Below, piece after piece: positions 12,123 through 25,678 of a DNA stretch of 64,000 nucleotides. Below the pieces are notes generated by a model. The model had not been told where the DNA came from and made no database searches. It saw nothing but the letters and a program-made list of their open reading frames with translations. Within the stretch, counting starts at the first letter, position 1, and each line of letters opens with the position of its first letter. Source of the stretch: Nymphaea colorata (taxonomy: Eukaryota; Streptophyta; Magnoliopsida; Nymphaeales; Nymphaeaceae); contig NC_045143.1 of the NCBI RefSeq assembly GCF_008831285.2, positions 22,136,302-22,200,301 on the forward strand. Reading direction: 5' to 3'. Made by a program: the position numbers and the translations under genes.

Positions 12123-14475
12123 TTACTTTTTTTATGCATTTTTTTTTTAATTTTCTAATCATTACTTTATTGAAATAAATGCAAACGAGGGGAAATGAGC
12201 AAGAGGGGAGAGAGGGAGGGAAAAATAAGAGAGGAAAACAAGAGAGATGAAGAGAGAGGGTGGGTTTTTACAGATATCTTGCTACATTGAAGTGGCTAGT
12301 CTTTGGTCATCAGTCATCGGAAGAAACTGGCTTTTGCACTTGCAGGTCTTTGGTCATAAAAGAAACTGGCTTTTGCCCTGGATCGCTGCAAGCAGGATGC
12401 TGGAAGAAGTGACTGTATTTTCCTTAATCGTAGAGAAGGGCAAGCATGGTCAGCAGCCCACGTGCACCCAACTCACGTTTACAGCATCTGAAGCTGAAGC
12501 AGGACCCAGGCCAAATCCTCACTCACACCAGTCATGTAGATGCGGGTGCTGCACCTATGTTGGTGCATCGATGTACACATAGGTTGGGGGTCGGAACTTT
12601 ATAATGGCTAAACTACCTGGAAGGATTTACTAGAAGATGTGAGTCAAAGAACCAGTTATCATATTTTATGAACATAAGCAACCTATTGAAACGGTTTACA
12701 TTATGTTTATTACAACAAGTCCTTAGGAAAGTTATTGACCTATCATCCGTCACACCTAAATATCAACTAGTAAACTTCTTTATAGAAACTCTTGCATCAC
12801 CGTTTTTCCTAGCAAACATTAAGTTAGAACACCTGAAATTTTCTCTCCTTTTTTTTCTTTTTTCAGGAGAGGGTCTTAAATTTTGTGTATGAATGTGTCC
12901 CTAATCTCTATGCACACACACACACACACACACACAGATATATATATATGTATATATATAGTACTTGTGCATATGTTTATACTTTATACCTAATGGATTA
13001 TTACATATACATACATATAAACATACTCTATATAATATTTCATACACCCTACTTTTAACAATAGGGAATCATGGTTTCCATTAATAACATTCCACCAGCC
13101 AAGTAGCCATAAGCTTAACTAAGTGTTAGGCTATTTGATAAAGAGTATCTCAAACATATGATGAAGTTTAACCATGAGCAGACTGCATCCATCGGGCAAA
13201 TATGGGTTCGACTAAGAAGTATTTTTCTGGAGTACCAAAAGCAAGCATGAAATCAAGAAAGACACATAGAAGAACATTAACTGAAACACCGTACCTATGG
13301 GCAGGCAAAGAAACTGAAAATTTCACGCGGTATCTTTTGTTGAAAAACAATCTACTTGTTTTTGTACCCTTTGTTCAAAGAGAAAATGGATCAGAAAATA
13401 TTGGATTAAAACCCATGGGACTTAAAGAATGACGGAAGGGAATAAAAGAAAATAATAAAGAAAGGAAACCAGATTTCAAATACATAAATTCAAATTCTGA
13501 AAGGTCCTTTATGATTCTTGAAGAATGAGGGACAAGGGGATTGATCGAGAAAAACTTCTTTTTCTTATTATAAGAACATTGTCAGTTGATCTGTATATAG
13601 TCTGGTGAAAAAATAATCTTCCTCTCTACCATAATTCAAAATGAAACATGTACAATTCAAACACAAAAGCATGACTAGTTACTCTTCAAGATAAATTGGA
13701 CGAAGGGAGGAGATTCTCAAAACAAGGAAGAAGATCTAATCCCTTCAAAATAGTTGAATGAGGAGTGGTATAAGGTGGTCATCACTACAAAAGGATATTG
13801 ATAAACCCCCCAAACCATGGGTCTTGCACAATATATGTGTGTATGTATGTATTTATGTGTGTGTGTACATATATATATAATGCATACACTAAGACATACG
13901 TATATACATAATATATATAATATCCGATATACATTTCTATATGTACTTCACTGTATTCCTATCCTTTTCTTTAATAAATGGCAGAGTGGTCATCGTGGAA
14001 GATCCCTCATTCTAAAATTCTGGCAGCAAGGCATAGTGCAATAGCTAGATGGCTGTGTTTATGTAAACAAAGGCTTTTGCAGCTACTATTATGTTTTCGT
14101 CCTTCTATGATTAATTCAATGAAAGGTATAATTTTTCTAGGTTATGCTTTTGCACTTATAAGCTTCTATCTTGTGAATGTGTGTAGCTCTTAGATGCGAA
14201 TATGATTCACAATTATATTCATGTTTTTGGAGTAATACCTCAATTAATTACTCATGGGGAATGCAATTCCTAACAACCTTTTGAGTTTTGACATACATTA
14301 ACAAAATTTTGTGGGTTATAAAAGAGTCGCATATCATCTTAAACACTTGTCATCAGTCATACCACTAAAGCAAAGATACCTTAATTGAAGTTGAATATTG
14401 CACAATTGCTTTAGTATCATCTGCATGATCTCGATTCATATGAGACTGCAAAATTTGAAACGGTGTGAGAGATAC

Positions 14476-14514
<39 letters not shown>

Positions 14515-17500
14515 CGAGAGAGAGAGAGAGAGACACACACACACACACACACATGTAGACAAAAGACCTTCCATCTGATCTTTCTCAAAGTTTGAATTTC
14601 CCTTTTTCTGAAAACGAAAGGAAAATGAGGAATTTATAAAAATTGACAAAGAATCCTCTGCACACACACATATATATATATAGATAAAAAACCTTCCATC
14701 TGATCTTTCCCAAAGTTTGAATGCTTACACTCTGAAAACCAAAGAAAAATGATAATTTATAAAATTTGACAAAGATTCCTCTGCAGAAAAAATCCTATTT
14801 CAAACTTCTATCACCATAGATAAACTACATTACCGAGATGGGTTTTGAAAATTGAGATATTTGATCCACTTTTGCAGCTTTATATTCCTCCCCTGTAAAT
14901 TCTGGAAGATATTCACAACCAATTACAAGGTTGTAGTGCAACTACCTTTAAGTTCTTAGAAATGTTCTATAAGTAGAGTCAACAATTTTCCATTTGAAAA
15001 CCAATCACAAGAAGTCTAAAAAATAGACAATTGCATGTAAATAACAAAATCTTACCACAAAAAACAGAAGATGAATAATATAAAAATCTCTAGTTACAAA
15101 TAATAGTGTGCACATAACAAACAAACAAGAGGAAGCATAATTCAAGAACTCCACCAGTCTGTTAAGGGTTTCTTAGTAGTTGATCACATATATAATGAGT
15201 CAATTACATCAGAAAAAGCATAACCTTAATCTACAAAATATGTCAGAGAGGACTGGACAGTTTTTGTTCGACCTTGTCAGTCTTCTTCATGATAGGTGCA
15301 GAAAGGCATGGCATGTCATGAACCTACAGCTTTGAGCATATAAATAAAAAAAAAATCTTCTTTTCTAAAGCTTGGTCATATCATACCTCCTGAACGTAGA
15401 AATGCAGTAGCAACCCCAGACACATAGTGTACAGCCTTTGGTTCAATTGTCATAAACTTGAAGTCGCCAAAATCAACCTTCAATAGAAAAGAACATGTTC
15501 ACTATAGCACTCAACAATCAGCAAAAATTTTACAACGTGAACTACTACCCAGAAGGCCTCAGGATGTCTTTTCAGGTATAAACTGCGGACTACATCTCTT
15601 TTCTCCTCAGGAACCTGTGATAAGAAACCCATGAATAAGTGAGCAACTATCAGAAACAATAGCAATGTAACAACTGCACCATAAAAAAGAATTACACAAA
15701 CGAAAAATATAGAGTTCAAGATAGTTCTTTGACCACACATTTTGGTGAGTATCAGAAGAGCTTTTCATGCTACAAAAGATTGAAAACCAACAGATAGATG
15801 CCACACATTTTGGTGAGGATCAGAAGAGCTTTTCATGCTACAAAAGATTGAAAACCAACAGATAGATGTATGATACCAGTTCGACAAAGTAAACTGGGGT
15901 CAAATAAAATCTCACTGCTTCCCCATGTTGCGTACTTTATCACAGTTCACAATTTCTATTCGAAAAATACATTTTCTTTAACGAATATCAGAAATCAAAG
16001 AAACAAAGGAACCTCTTTCTTTTCAAAAAATTGTTGCCATATGTTATAAAACTAAAACCAAATAGTTCAAGTTGTTTCACACTGCTAACAGTTCACTTTG
16101 TCAGCCCCAAGGAACTCACACACTTGGCACATAGTCTCACTTAGGAAACAGAGTGATGAATACCGTCAAACCAACAGACAGATGCACGATACCAGTTCGA
16201 CAAAGTATATACATGATTTACAAGTATATGTCATATATATTATATACATATATCGTAGATGTGTGGGTGTTTTTACCTTCATTTTATTGATTTTATTAAT
16301 AAACCAAGTTTGACCAACTCGAGAAACTGATCTCAATGGTTCCAACTAAACTTTCAAGACAACTGAGAACATGAAAAAGAATCTACACCTTTATTTGCTT
16401 ATTTTTTGCATATTATAAGTACAATTCCTAAATAACCTCTAGTTTGGCTAGTCACGAAGTACTCCTAAAACATACAATTTTGAGGCATCTGGTGTGATTT
16501 CATCATTTGGACCACATATAAGTTTTTAAAAATGTCCAAACTATGTCATGTATAGGCCTTATCTACAAACTTTTATGGGAAAGATGTAGAACAATGTGAG
16601 TAAGAGGCTCAACATTTGGCTCTTTAAGACGAGAATTTGCAGATATTTTCTCCTTCTCATAGTGAAGACATATTGTTATTGAGTATATTTCATGAACACA
16701 AAGTTTCATGAACACAAAGTTGATTGCCAGAATAACATGATTAAATTGACTTTAAATTTTCCTTTTCCTAAAAGATCATTTCTGGCACAACCTAACATAT
16801 ACTTTCTTTGTCTATGAACTAATGAAATTATGAAACTAATGTATAATGTAGAAGCCAAAAAAAAAAAAAGAAAAAGAAAAAGACAAGGTGAACATCTGAT
16901 TGACAAAATCAGAATCAAACCAGTATGACATTTCAATTTTTGTAAAGAATTAGAGTTCTGGGGAACTAGGAGAAATATACCCAAGAATACAATGTTCTAA
17001 ACATCAGCCAATACATACTATGAAGCATGAACCATACATACACCACAGTTGAACAAACTTATGCCACAAAGAAACATCCCATAAATTTCAGGGGCAATCC
17101 GCATACTAGTAATAATAGAAAGGTGCACCATGAAACTAGAATAACATCGCAAAACATAGAAAATAACGTACAAAAATAGCATCACCATAAAGAGTGACTA
17201 CTAGTTCACTCTTATCTTCAGGATCCCTTGTCACAAGCAAACAGCATTTAGGATTCGACATAAGGTTCTGCAAACAGCCAACATGTTCAAGAAATTAACC
17301 TTGCATTAATCAGAAACCAAATATGCAGCATGAAAAAGAAAATTGTCCTCCATATAAAGGAGCTCAAAGGGGAACACCAAAAAGTTCTTTTTTGGTAGAA
17401 AAATAAACGCACAATGAAAATACCTTCATATGGACCGACAAAGAACTGATTGATAATATTGGAGACCCGCTGCCATCACAAGTGAAGTCAACTAGAGAAC

Positions 17501-20381
17501 CAGATGGGTAACCTTCATGCTTCTGAAGATATGAAATAAGATGATGAGTAAAGAGTACAGCCGGAAAACTTCCGACCCAGCACCATGAAAGACAAGGTGA
17601 AGGAAAAAAATTAACCATATAAAACATCTATCAGTAGGAAGAACTTCATCGGTGCTAGACAATTCCATTGGCATGTATAACAAATAAAAATAAAGATGTC
17701 CAGAAAAGACAAAAGAAAGCAAAGGAATTACAAAGCAGGAAATCTAAAGTATCAAACTTGAAAAATAAATATGTAGTTTACGTGCTTAAAAATTAACTAT
17801 GCACATTAAGTACTTGCTTTTACAAATTTTTACAACTAGATCAAGGGCATTTTCTCCATTTTCAGGGACCGGCAATATATGATGTCAAAAGCTTAGCCAG
17901 GCCCTCAGGCTTGGGTGGTCACCTAGCCTAGTTATTCCTAGGCGATTTACCATTTGAAAACATGTATGCCATCACTGCCTTGCTTAGGCACTCAATAACC
18001 GGTTTTTTCTTTGACAACATAAAGTTTTGTTCTTTTTTCTCTTTTCTGAGAGATTTGTTTTCTTCTTCAGTTTTTATGCATTCTTTTCATTTTGTTGCTT
18101 CATGTGATTTTACATTAAAAATTTATACACGTAATGCATGTGCACATCCACTCCTAATTAAAATCACAGTTATAGTGCATATATTTTTAATCCTTTGAAT
18201 ATTTATATGTTTCTTTTGGTTTTCTGAACTCTACTTTGCATATGTGGGTACCATTTTTTAATAACATTTTCTTGTTTATTAGAATGACAATTGAAGACAG
18301 TATTATAACAAACAGTAAGTTCAAATGAAAGTTGTGATATTGAGATCCACTTTTTTAGTAAGATTAGTATATTTAGGGTCTTGTTTTAGGACTTCAGGTT
18401 CTAGCTATTGGCATCTAAGAAACTATAAGATTTTTCATGCCATATAACATTGAAAAGAAGTGATATTTACTTGCGAACTTTTTTCTTATGTTATATAGCT
18501 TGTAAACATTAATTGTTCAACTTTATTAAATTTGATATTTCAAACTGTTAGTTATGCATATTATCATGTTATGAAAGGCTTAATGCATTTATGTTACTGT
18601 GCTTTCCCATTATTTTATTGTTTTAACTTATAAATTGATAGTTACAAGTTTTTTACAGAGAAATGTTTCAGTTTTATCATTAATTTTAACAATTTTGCAT
18701 TTTATTGATTTCCTTTTCTGAGGGGAAACCACTTAATTCGCCTAGTGCTGCCTAGCCCCACCAGGCTCTAGGAGTATATAACTGCCTAGGCTACATCTGA
18801 TGCATTTGACAACATAGCTGGCAAAGAAGGACATTGAATATCAGAGAGTGAGAAGTTATGCGCAGATCTTGCTTTTCCATGATAGAGTTGCAGAACGCAT
18901 TATCAATGATGAACCTATATATAAGTGCATGTTCATGCTGAGAAAGAAAAAAAATGTTACAAAAGATCTTTAGCAAGTAGTGGCAATAAAAGGATGGCTA
19001 CAGAGAACAAATCCAAAAGAAACAACAGTTTAGCTCATTAGTTGTTGGTAAGTTTTCACTCTAATGAAACTCTAGTCACGCACATGAGAAGTTTTTCTAT
19101 CCAATGTAACAGACCATGCAACACTTGTCAAACCCTGCCAGAAAACTCCAGGCTGTTCTGGCTAAAAGTTAGGGTTAAGCTCATAGTCACCAAAAAAAAA
19201 AAAAAAAATCTCAGTCTTCTATCAGCAAGGTCTTCCTTCCAGTAAATTTGTTCTTATTGGCAAAATATGGGTAATTACAAAATTTAATAAATATAAAAAT
19301 TGAAAACATAAACAAAAATAAAAAAAATATTAAAATGTAAAAATCCCAAATAATGAATTAATGCATATTTTTAAAAAATCACAATGAAAATAGAAACATG
19401 TTATTTTTGGTTTTGGCAACGTATACCAAGAACACCTCAATGTTTTTGTACATGTTCTATTTGTTTTCCTTATTTTTCCATTTTAAGGCAATATTATGAA
19501 AAGAAGGTATACTTGTGAGAAGTATTTAGCCCATAGGCAATGGCAATGTAATGAAACAACTCCAACCACTGTTCTTCAATGTATAAGGAATATATTTCAC
19601 AAACAAGAAAGGAAAAAAATTATAATTCAATCCCAGAAAGGCTGTCAAGACGCCTTATTTAGAAGTAGTAGTTGAAACCTGCTCAAAATAGAATAAAAGA
19701 GAGAAGAGGACCTGGCATTAGTGCCAATGGCTCTGCCGAGCAAAAACTTAAAAAAACAAAAAAAATTAAAAAAATAAAATACACTAAACCTTTCTTTGAA
19801 AAATTGCAAAAAATATCATAATAAAAATATGATAAAATGTGTTCACTATAATAATGTTTTCCAAGACATCATGATCTTTTCATCTTTTTTCTTAATTTTA
19901 CTGTTTTTAGTGCAATATCTTGAAAAAAGCAGTGATATTTGTAACAGTGGTATGGCCAAATGGACAGTGAAACAAATTGCTGATCTTGATGTACAATGAA
20001 TGAGTAGTGTGCTTTCCACTCACAAACTCACTCTAAAGAGCAAAAAATGCTCTTCAATATTAACTCAAATCACAAATACACTTCACAAACAAGTGAAAGA
20101 AAAAATTATATTCAATTCACAAAGGCTGTCAGAAACCTTATTTACAAGAAGGAATTCAATCTCTTAAAAAGACCAAAAGAGAAAAGAGGAACTAGCAGTT
20201 GGTACCAATGGCTAGCTCTGCATAAAACAAAATACAAAAAGGAAATAAAATCACAAAAACGATGGAGAAAAAAATACAAAAATAAACACAAAACTGGACA
20301 CAGCCAAACAAGCTCAAAATCACTGCTTTCTTTTTTCCTGAAATAAATGGATCCTTTCACTTTCATTACAACCAACATCAT

Positions 20382-20429
<48 letters not shown>

Positions 20430-23400
20430 GTTTATATATATGCCACCCATGTGTAATGTGATATTTATGTATGCTTTGAACACTCCCTTCCTCAACCAAC
20501 ACTTCCCCACACCCCATCTCCCCCCACCAAACCCCCCCCCCAAAAAAAAACCCACCTCTCTCCAAAACTTATTGTGTAACAAGCGCAAGTTTGCTATACA
20601 AGAGCTTTCATAAAGTTCACAACTGACTCAGGGTGTAACATATGATAAGATGGTCGTTGTCAAACATCCCTGTCAAAGAAGATGATAATCCACCTCTATA
20701 AGCTTTGTTTGGTCATGAAGGAAAAAACCATCTATATGATCAGGCTTTCTGTCATTTTACATACTGTGAACCTAAGCAGCCAAATCATGACTTGCCACAA
20801 ACCAGAAACCCTTATACCAGCTTGTCTCATTAGGTTTTCTGAGAAAGAGTGAGAGATAACTTTGATGATATAGGTGATATTTTAATGATTTCAGAAACAC
20901 AAAAAAGAAAAATGAGTGAATAATTAAACAAAGTTAAAATAAAGAAAAAGAGAATAAGGAGAAAAAAATGGAAAGCGTAGGGAGAGAAAAAGAAGAAATG
21001 TGCTCCTCTAATAATTAAGAAAGTCAAAATAAAGAAATGTATTCTCTACAAATGGAGGGTAACACAGTAAAATGACTAAAAAAAGCTAGTGGTTTCATTC
21101 TGCTATTTGGAAAGGAGAGGTTTTCTGTGAACAACTTCTTAGTTCAATGTGAAGATCCAAAACAATAGCTTCTTTTTGTTGTATTAGCAAGAGTTGGGCA
21201 CTTTTTTGTAAATATTCATGTATATGTGTGTATGTGTATGAAAAAGATATATATTGATATAAATACATTTTCTAACAATTCAGCATATAAGAAAATCTTG
21301 TGGCAGTGAAAACAAAAGTAACTTTTAATGACTAAAGGAAATGAAAAAGGAAAGCATTTACAATTGTCAGACAGATATGTCATCTGACATCCAATAAAGG
21401 TTCATCATAGACACACAACTAGCTAGAGACTAGAGTACCTTAGCTACTTCATTGTTAAGATACACATCATAGAATATGACATGACATGTGTGACATTAAT
21501 ATGATGGAATAAACAAGAAACATAAATAATGTTGTAAATCCTTAGCTTTAAAGAAGCATTCTCAATTCATGTATGAGATGAACAGGAAGCATATTTTGGA
21601 TTTAATTCCCCAACTTCAGAGAAACATTTGAGATCAATGTACTGCAGTGAGGACCAAAACAGAAGTACATTGAATCTCATATTTCATCTGATAAAAACTA
21701 CCCTTTGCCCTATATACTATAGGAAATTAGAGATAGATTTGGATAGCTCAGAGCTTTTACAATATTTAGAATAATGCTGCTCATAAATCCTTTTTCTGAG
21801 GCATTCACAAAAATATGGTGTGATATGAGCAATTTCTCAGACTTTAAGAGCAAGAATCTTCAATTGGTTTATCTGTATTGCTTCAGTTAGGTTGTGATAT
21901 GGATCTAAAGCATACACTGATATGGATAGCTTTAAGTTGCCCTTTAGTGAACAGAGGTACATCATGACTGGAAAAAAGAAGATACATGTTGAACTTAGAG
22001 GATACATATTACACCATGATTGTGAATCAGAAGAAAGGTTTCAATAATGGCAATGAAACGACAACTTGATTTGGCGTCTCGCAAGGGATTTGCAATTTCT
22101 ATTGCTTCTTACAGTCAAACAAAAAATTTTTAGAATTACTGCATCTATATGAATGAAGTCATGAACCAGAACAGATCACTTTGGGATTCTGGTTCTTCCC
22201 CAAACAAAAATGAATCTATTCGATGAATTAAAAATGCAAAGTCCGTCACCAAGTTCACATGGATTCTCTAGGCTATTGATGAGTACTCCTGATTCATGTA
22301 AAAGCAATGTTCAGGGGAACAAAGAACCTGAGAAAATGTAGAAAGAACACCCCTTAAGTTGTTGTCCAGCATTGTCCGAACTTCATCAACCGGTGATAAA
22401 CGAGCAGCTTTTTCCTACAAGGAAAATATTAATCTTTAACTTATCAGGTAAGTGGTCAGAATTTAGACTGATTAATTTTTGCATACAGAAATAAAGTATT
22501 ATACCAGTACAGGGTGAACTTCTGAGAAGCCAAAAAAGAAGATTGAAGAAGTCCAAGAGTTGAAAAGGAGAACAAACAAAAAAAAAAAAACCTGAGATAT
22601 CTATGTTGAAGCATATGTTTACCTGATGAGATTCAAGAAGATTGTAGAAATTTCCCCCATTGCTTACATCTCCAGGAGTTGTCTAAATTGGAACAAATTC
22701 CAAATGAACTTATGTATTAGAAGGACAGTCTGCCTTCTCTCAGTCCAGCTCTGTAAATGCAATAAGCTGACTGACACAAAAACACTAATATATTCCAAAA
22801 AACATACAAACTGATCAAATAACATGACTTATGTTCCCAGAAACATTGCAAATTCACCACAATCATTCCAGCCTAAAGGTCATACAGATAATTATCAAAA
22901 AAGGTCTCAAGATCTACCGAAAGGAGCATTAACTTGTGGTAATAACTCGTTGAATAAATTTTATACCATCTTTTTCTATACTTAATGTGTCATTCAAACA
23001 AGTCGAATGCCAGTCCGCAAAAAAAACCCTTGTAAAAAAAAAGGGAGGGGACTCATAAAGCTACTTACAAGAACATAAGGTTACATACAACCATTTAGAG
23101 ATGCTTAGGCTATTGTATAACGATTCAGACACACAAAATAGTTCTGCAGTATATTTTCTTATGTCCATTATAGAAGAAGAGCATAAAAAAGAGAAAATAT
23201 GTCTATCCACGAAAGGTTAAAAAGATAACAGAAACACAGAACATGATGGAACAAGGTAGTTAGGACTACGTTAGTGTTTTCATACAAGATCAGATGCAGA
23301 TGGTATCCAGCAAAAGTATTCAGAAGCACAACCATGATAGGATGAGCACCAAATCGTATCTACGAGTAAAAGTTTTCACTATGTTAGACAACCACTCAGA

Positions 23401-24153
23401 TGTATGGTATGAGCTGAGGCCATCTACAGATGATATACTCTTTGCCAAAATTCGTAACTTCATGTGACAAAAATTATAACTGTCTTATAAGGCTGTTCTC
23501 CATTTAAATGTTGAATTATACATTGTTCTTTTCAAGCAATTCTTTGGTAAAAGCTAATGAGGTGCCTTTGGAGGCATCGAATTAGTGCCACCTTTCTCAA
23601 CCAGGAAATGGAGAAACTTTAAAACACAACTATGTGGAGAACTTGACATTGCAAGAACGAAACAGAAAAGAGAAGGAATCATTTATCTGACATACGTAGC
23701 TCTAAAAATCTTCAACCATTAATATTTGCCTACACGGTATATCTAAACATTTTTAATTATAAAGATTTCTCCACTTGCATACATCTGAAGAAGCTTCAAT
23801 TACCAATAAAACATGCTCCATACTTGATATATATACTCCAAAACAAGGAACAAGTTTATCAAAAATATATCTACGACAACAAAAACCATCTAATTTGACG
23901 CACACGCGCAGAGAGAGAGAAGAGAAACTACCTGTTGAGATGGCTGAGAAGACGAAGATTCCATGGCCGAAGCAAGGTATAAGGTTTTAGAACGACCCAA
24001 CCGCTGCTGGGGTCGAGTGAGCCTGGGATTGGAACTCGGAGCGAAGGAGGAAAAACATCGAAGAATAAAGCGGCCATGTATATATGGTAAGAAGTAGGTA
24101 TGGCAGGTGGAAGGCCTCACCAGAGACGCAGACGTCACCCCCACCGCCACCAT
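8761..24153 (-). CDS. Pyridoxamine-5'-phosphate-oxidase-like split-barrel protein with DUF2470 domain, plastid-type
   Basis: Twelve exons join in frame (344 aa): 24153-23932, 22682-22623, 22414-22328, 17522-17424, 17267-17172, 15614-15549, 15477-15387, 14901-14834, 14445-14380, 9946-9896, 9666-9602 and 8824-8761. Residues 1-74 are Ser/Arg-rich and poor in acids, like a plastid transit peptide. Residues about 95-240 form the FMN-binding split barrel ([46 protein letters not shown]). Residues about 264-344 form the DUF2470/HugZ-type tail with SHMNRDH and [11 protein letters not shown]. It resembles Arabidopsis At1g51560/At3g21140, a family related to heme-binding HugZ and GluTR-binding proteins; the substrate is unknown. 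The ATG at 24153 is preferred; 24186 and 23964 are in-frame alternatives, and a TATATA near 24077 would favour 23964. Introns 3 and 9 exceed 4 kb and hold transposon debris. A second terminal exon copy lies at 8583-8646. Confidence 0.93.
8846..8874. repeat. (GA)n microsatellite
   Basis: A short GA run immediately 5' (gene sense) of the proximal terminal exon, inside intron 11. Confidence 0.9.
10997..11850 (+). pseudogene. Ty1/Copia RT/RNase H relic in intron 9 of the split-barrel gene
   Basis: The translation, broken by stops, follows the C-terminal part of a Copia polyprotein. The order is a degraded [20 protein letters not shown] block (about 11040-11140), a NRPDIAHVV block near 11277, an AYID(T)D..DPN(N)R block near 11430, and [19 protein letters not shown] at about 11530-11586. 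A residual [10 protein letters not shown]-like tail lies near 11805-11835. No LTRs were found. It lies antisense to the host gene and contributes no exon. Confidence 0.8.
12061..12120. repeat. (AT)n microsatellite, 60 bp
   Basis: An uninterrupted AT run in intron 9 of the split-barrel gene. Confidence 0.95.
12912..12960. repeat. Compound (CA)n(TA)n microsatellite
   Basis: A CA run at 12912-12935 passes into an imperfect TA run. It lies within intron 9. Confidence 0.9.
14480..14552. repeat. Compound (TA)n(GA)n(CA)n microsatellite
   Basis: Three dinucleotide runs lie end to end within intron 8 of the split-barrel gene, only about 35 bp from the exon at 14380-14445. A shorter CA/TA run recurs at about 14662-14682, embedded in a partly repeated flank (ACCTTCCATCTGATCTTT at both). 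Confidence 0.9.
15733..15868. repeat. 68-bp tandem duplication in intron 5
   Basis: Two copies of a 68-bp unit beginning CCACACATTTTGGTGAG, at 15733 and 15801, differ at one visible base. A diverged piece of the same sequence (CAGATGCACGATACCAGTTCG) recurs near 16180. It lies within the intron of the split-barrel gene upstream of the exon at 15549-15614. Confidence 0.9.
17877..18816. mobile_element. Candidate hAT-like non-autonomous element, CCTAGGC family (copy 1)
   Basis: The ends form imperfect inverted repeats: TATGATGTCAAAAGC at the left, and the complement of the right end reads TATGTTGTCAAATGC. Next to each end are clusters of CCTAGGC/GCCTAG motifs, with an AT-rich centre. Flanking 8-mers (CCGGCAAT / CTGGCAAA) match at six of eight positions, compatible with a worn 8-bp duplication. 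Related ends occur at 33207 and 46494. It lies in intron 3 of the split-barrel gene. Superfamily assignment is inference. Confidence 0.6.
19596..20228. repeat. Diverged direct duplication (about 150-bp units, 486 bp apart)
   Basis: A block at 19596-19745 (TTCACAAACAAG ... AAAGGCTGTCA ... CCAATGGCT) recurs with substitutions and small indels at 20082-20228. Both lie in intron 3 of the split-barrel gene and neither shows coding similarity. Confidence 0.65.
20384..20426. repeat. (TA)n microsatellite, 43 bp
   Basis: An uninterrupted TA run in intron 3, followed after about 100 bp by C- and A-homopolymer-rich sequence (20520-20552). Confidence 0.95.
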
Positions 24154-24186
24154 CTCTCTCTCTCTCCCCCCCTCTCGCGGCACCAA

Positions 24187-25670
24187 TGTCTTTGAAAATA
24201 AAAAAGGAAGAGGGGAAAATGAGAAAATCTCTTCGGGGCCTGCTGGAAGCCTGGAAACGACCGTTCATTTTTTTCCAAAAAGGGCCCTCATTATGGCCTG
24301 TTTCTTATAAACGGCATAACTGATCATAATTATTGTAGAAAAACCCCTACCTTTTAAACAATTGGACGGGACGAACCATCCGTCGGTAAAGAATGACAGG
24401 TAGTTTTGACTTGATCATTGCATATCTTTAACTGTAGAATCATGGATTATCAAAAGAGAAAAGTATTATAATGCACTTGATGGATTGGTTTTTAATTCGA
24501 GTTGACCGACAAAATAATTGGAGATTGGACAAATCAGATCATTATTAAAATCATTTGGGAATTGATCAAATTGTGAATATATACTTTCTATATAGAAAAC
24601 TAGACTGCAACAGATGAAACAATATAGAACAATGAGGATATAGAAAATAGTATTAAAATTCTAAAAATGCACCCCATGCCCCTTTTGGATTAGACCTTGC
24701 ATCAACCCAAAGGTTTCAATTCGATTCGGCGGATTCTTACTGATTTTAGCAGCACATTCCAACACAACCTCCAAATTTCGTCACTAGCATTAACACCAAC
24801 ATTGGCCTAAACCAATTCATTTGAATTGAAGCTAACTCTTTGTTTGGTTGGTAGAAAGTTGATTCAGTGGGGACACATGTGACATGACGTACTTTTTCGA
24901 TATCTTAATTGTGTCTTTTTTTAGATTTTAAACGTTTTCCTTTGCTTTATATTTCTTGTCTTTCCTTATAAAAGTGTAGATTTTACTTCGACCTAATGCA
25001 CGAATGATTAGGAATTGAGTCGATTCTCATCATAACTTTTGTTGTTTGATTTGATTCAAATGACAATACATTGAGCAATACTTCATGTGAAGGTTGGCAG
25101 ACTCTGTTGCCAATTGTTCCTTCACGAAAAGGGCTTCAAAGAGAAATAGATGTGGACGTTCCACAAATTGAAAAAACTGAGAGATTGTGGTTATAAGAGC
25201 TGGTGCTCAGCTAGGTAAGAGAGTTTATAGACAGTATGTTTCATCTTTTTGAGGGACTAGAAAATCCTCTTCGGTGAATCGGTAAGCAATGTAGAGGGTA
25301 AGAAAGAGACTCCCTACCTCCACTTGAAAGTCATGGTTGGTAAAAGAAAGAGCATCTTTACTAATTGAGAAAACTTTTGAACAAATGAAGGAACACATTG
25401 TTGGCCCATTAAGTACCAAATGTTTCTTAGGGTGGCACAAGGAAAATTAGTCTTGATTACCATTTTGCTTATTGGTCTAGTTACTTAGGGTTAGGGAAAG
25501 TGAGATTTCGTAAGTCACAAAGCATTGCAGTAATACTCAGCCAAAGTGCTAGGGGGATTGCTGCGAAAATTTTTGTAGGCCCTCACTGAACCCCCCACCT
25601 CATAAAATCACACCATATGTTAGTGCATTACTAATGCCTTTCTAAGGAAAACAAATCACAGTGGATACAT
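24187..25670. other. Spacer 5' of the split-barrel gene, no gene recognised
   Basis: This contains the likely promoter of the minus-strand split-barrel gene in its first few hundred bases. Beyond that I see no coding similarity. A 71-codon frame at 25225-25440 (minus) matches nothing I recognise. Confidence 0.4.
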
Positions 25671-25678
25671 GCACCTGC

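Noticed and set aside
12247-12582. 111-codon plus-strand frame
   Set aside because: No family resemblance. It contains a short internal duplication (AAGAAACTGGCTTTTGC twice) and lies inside intron 9 of the minus-strand gene.
23987-24268. 93-codon minus frame overlapping exon 1 of the split-barrel gene
   Set aside because: It is out of frame with the conserved downstream exons; the frame leading to MESSSS joins them correctly.
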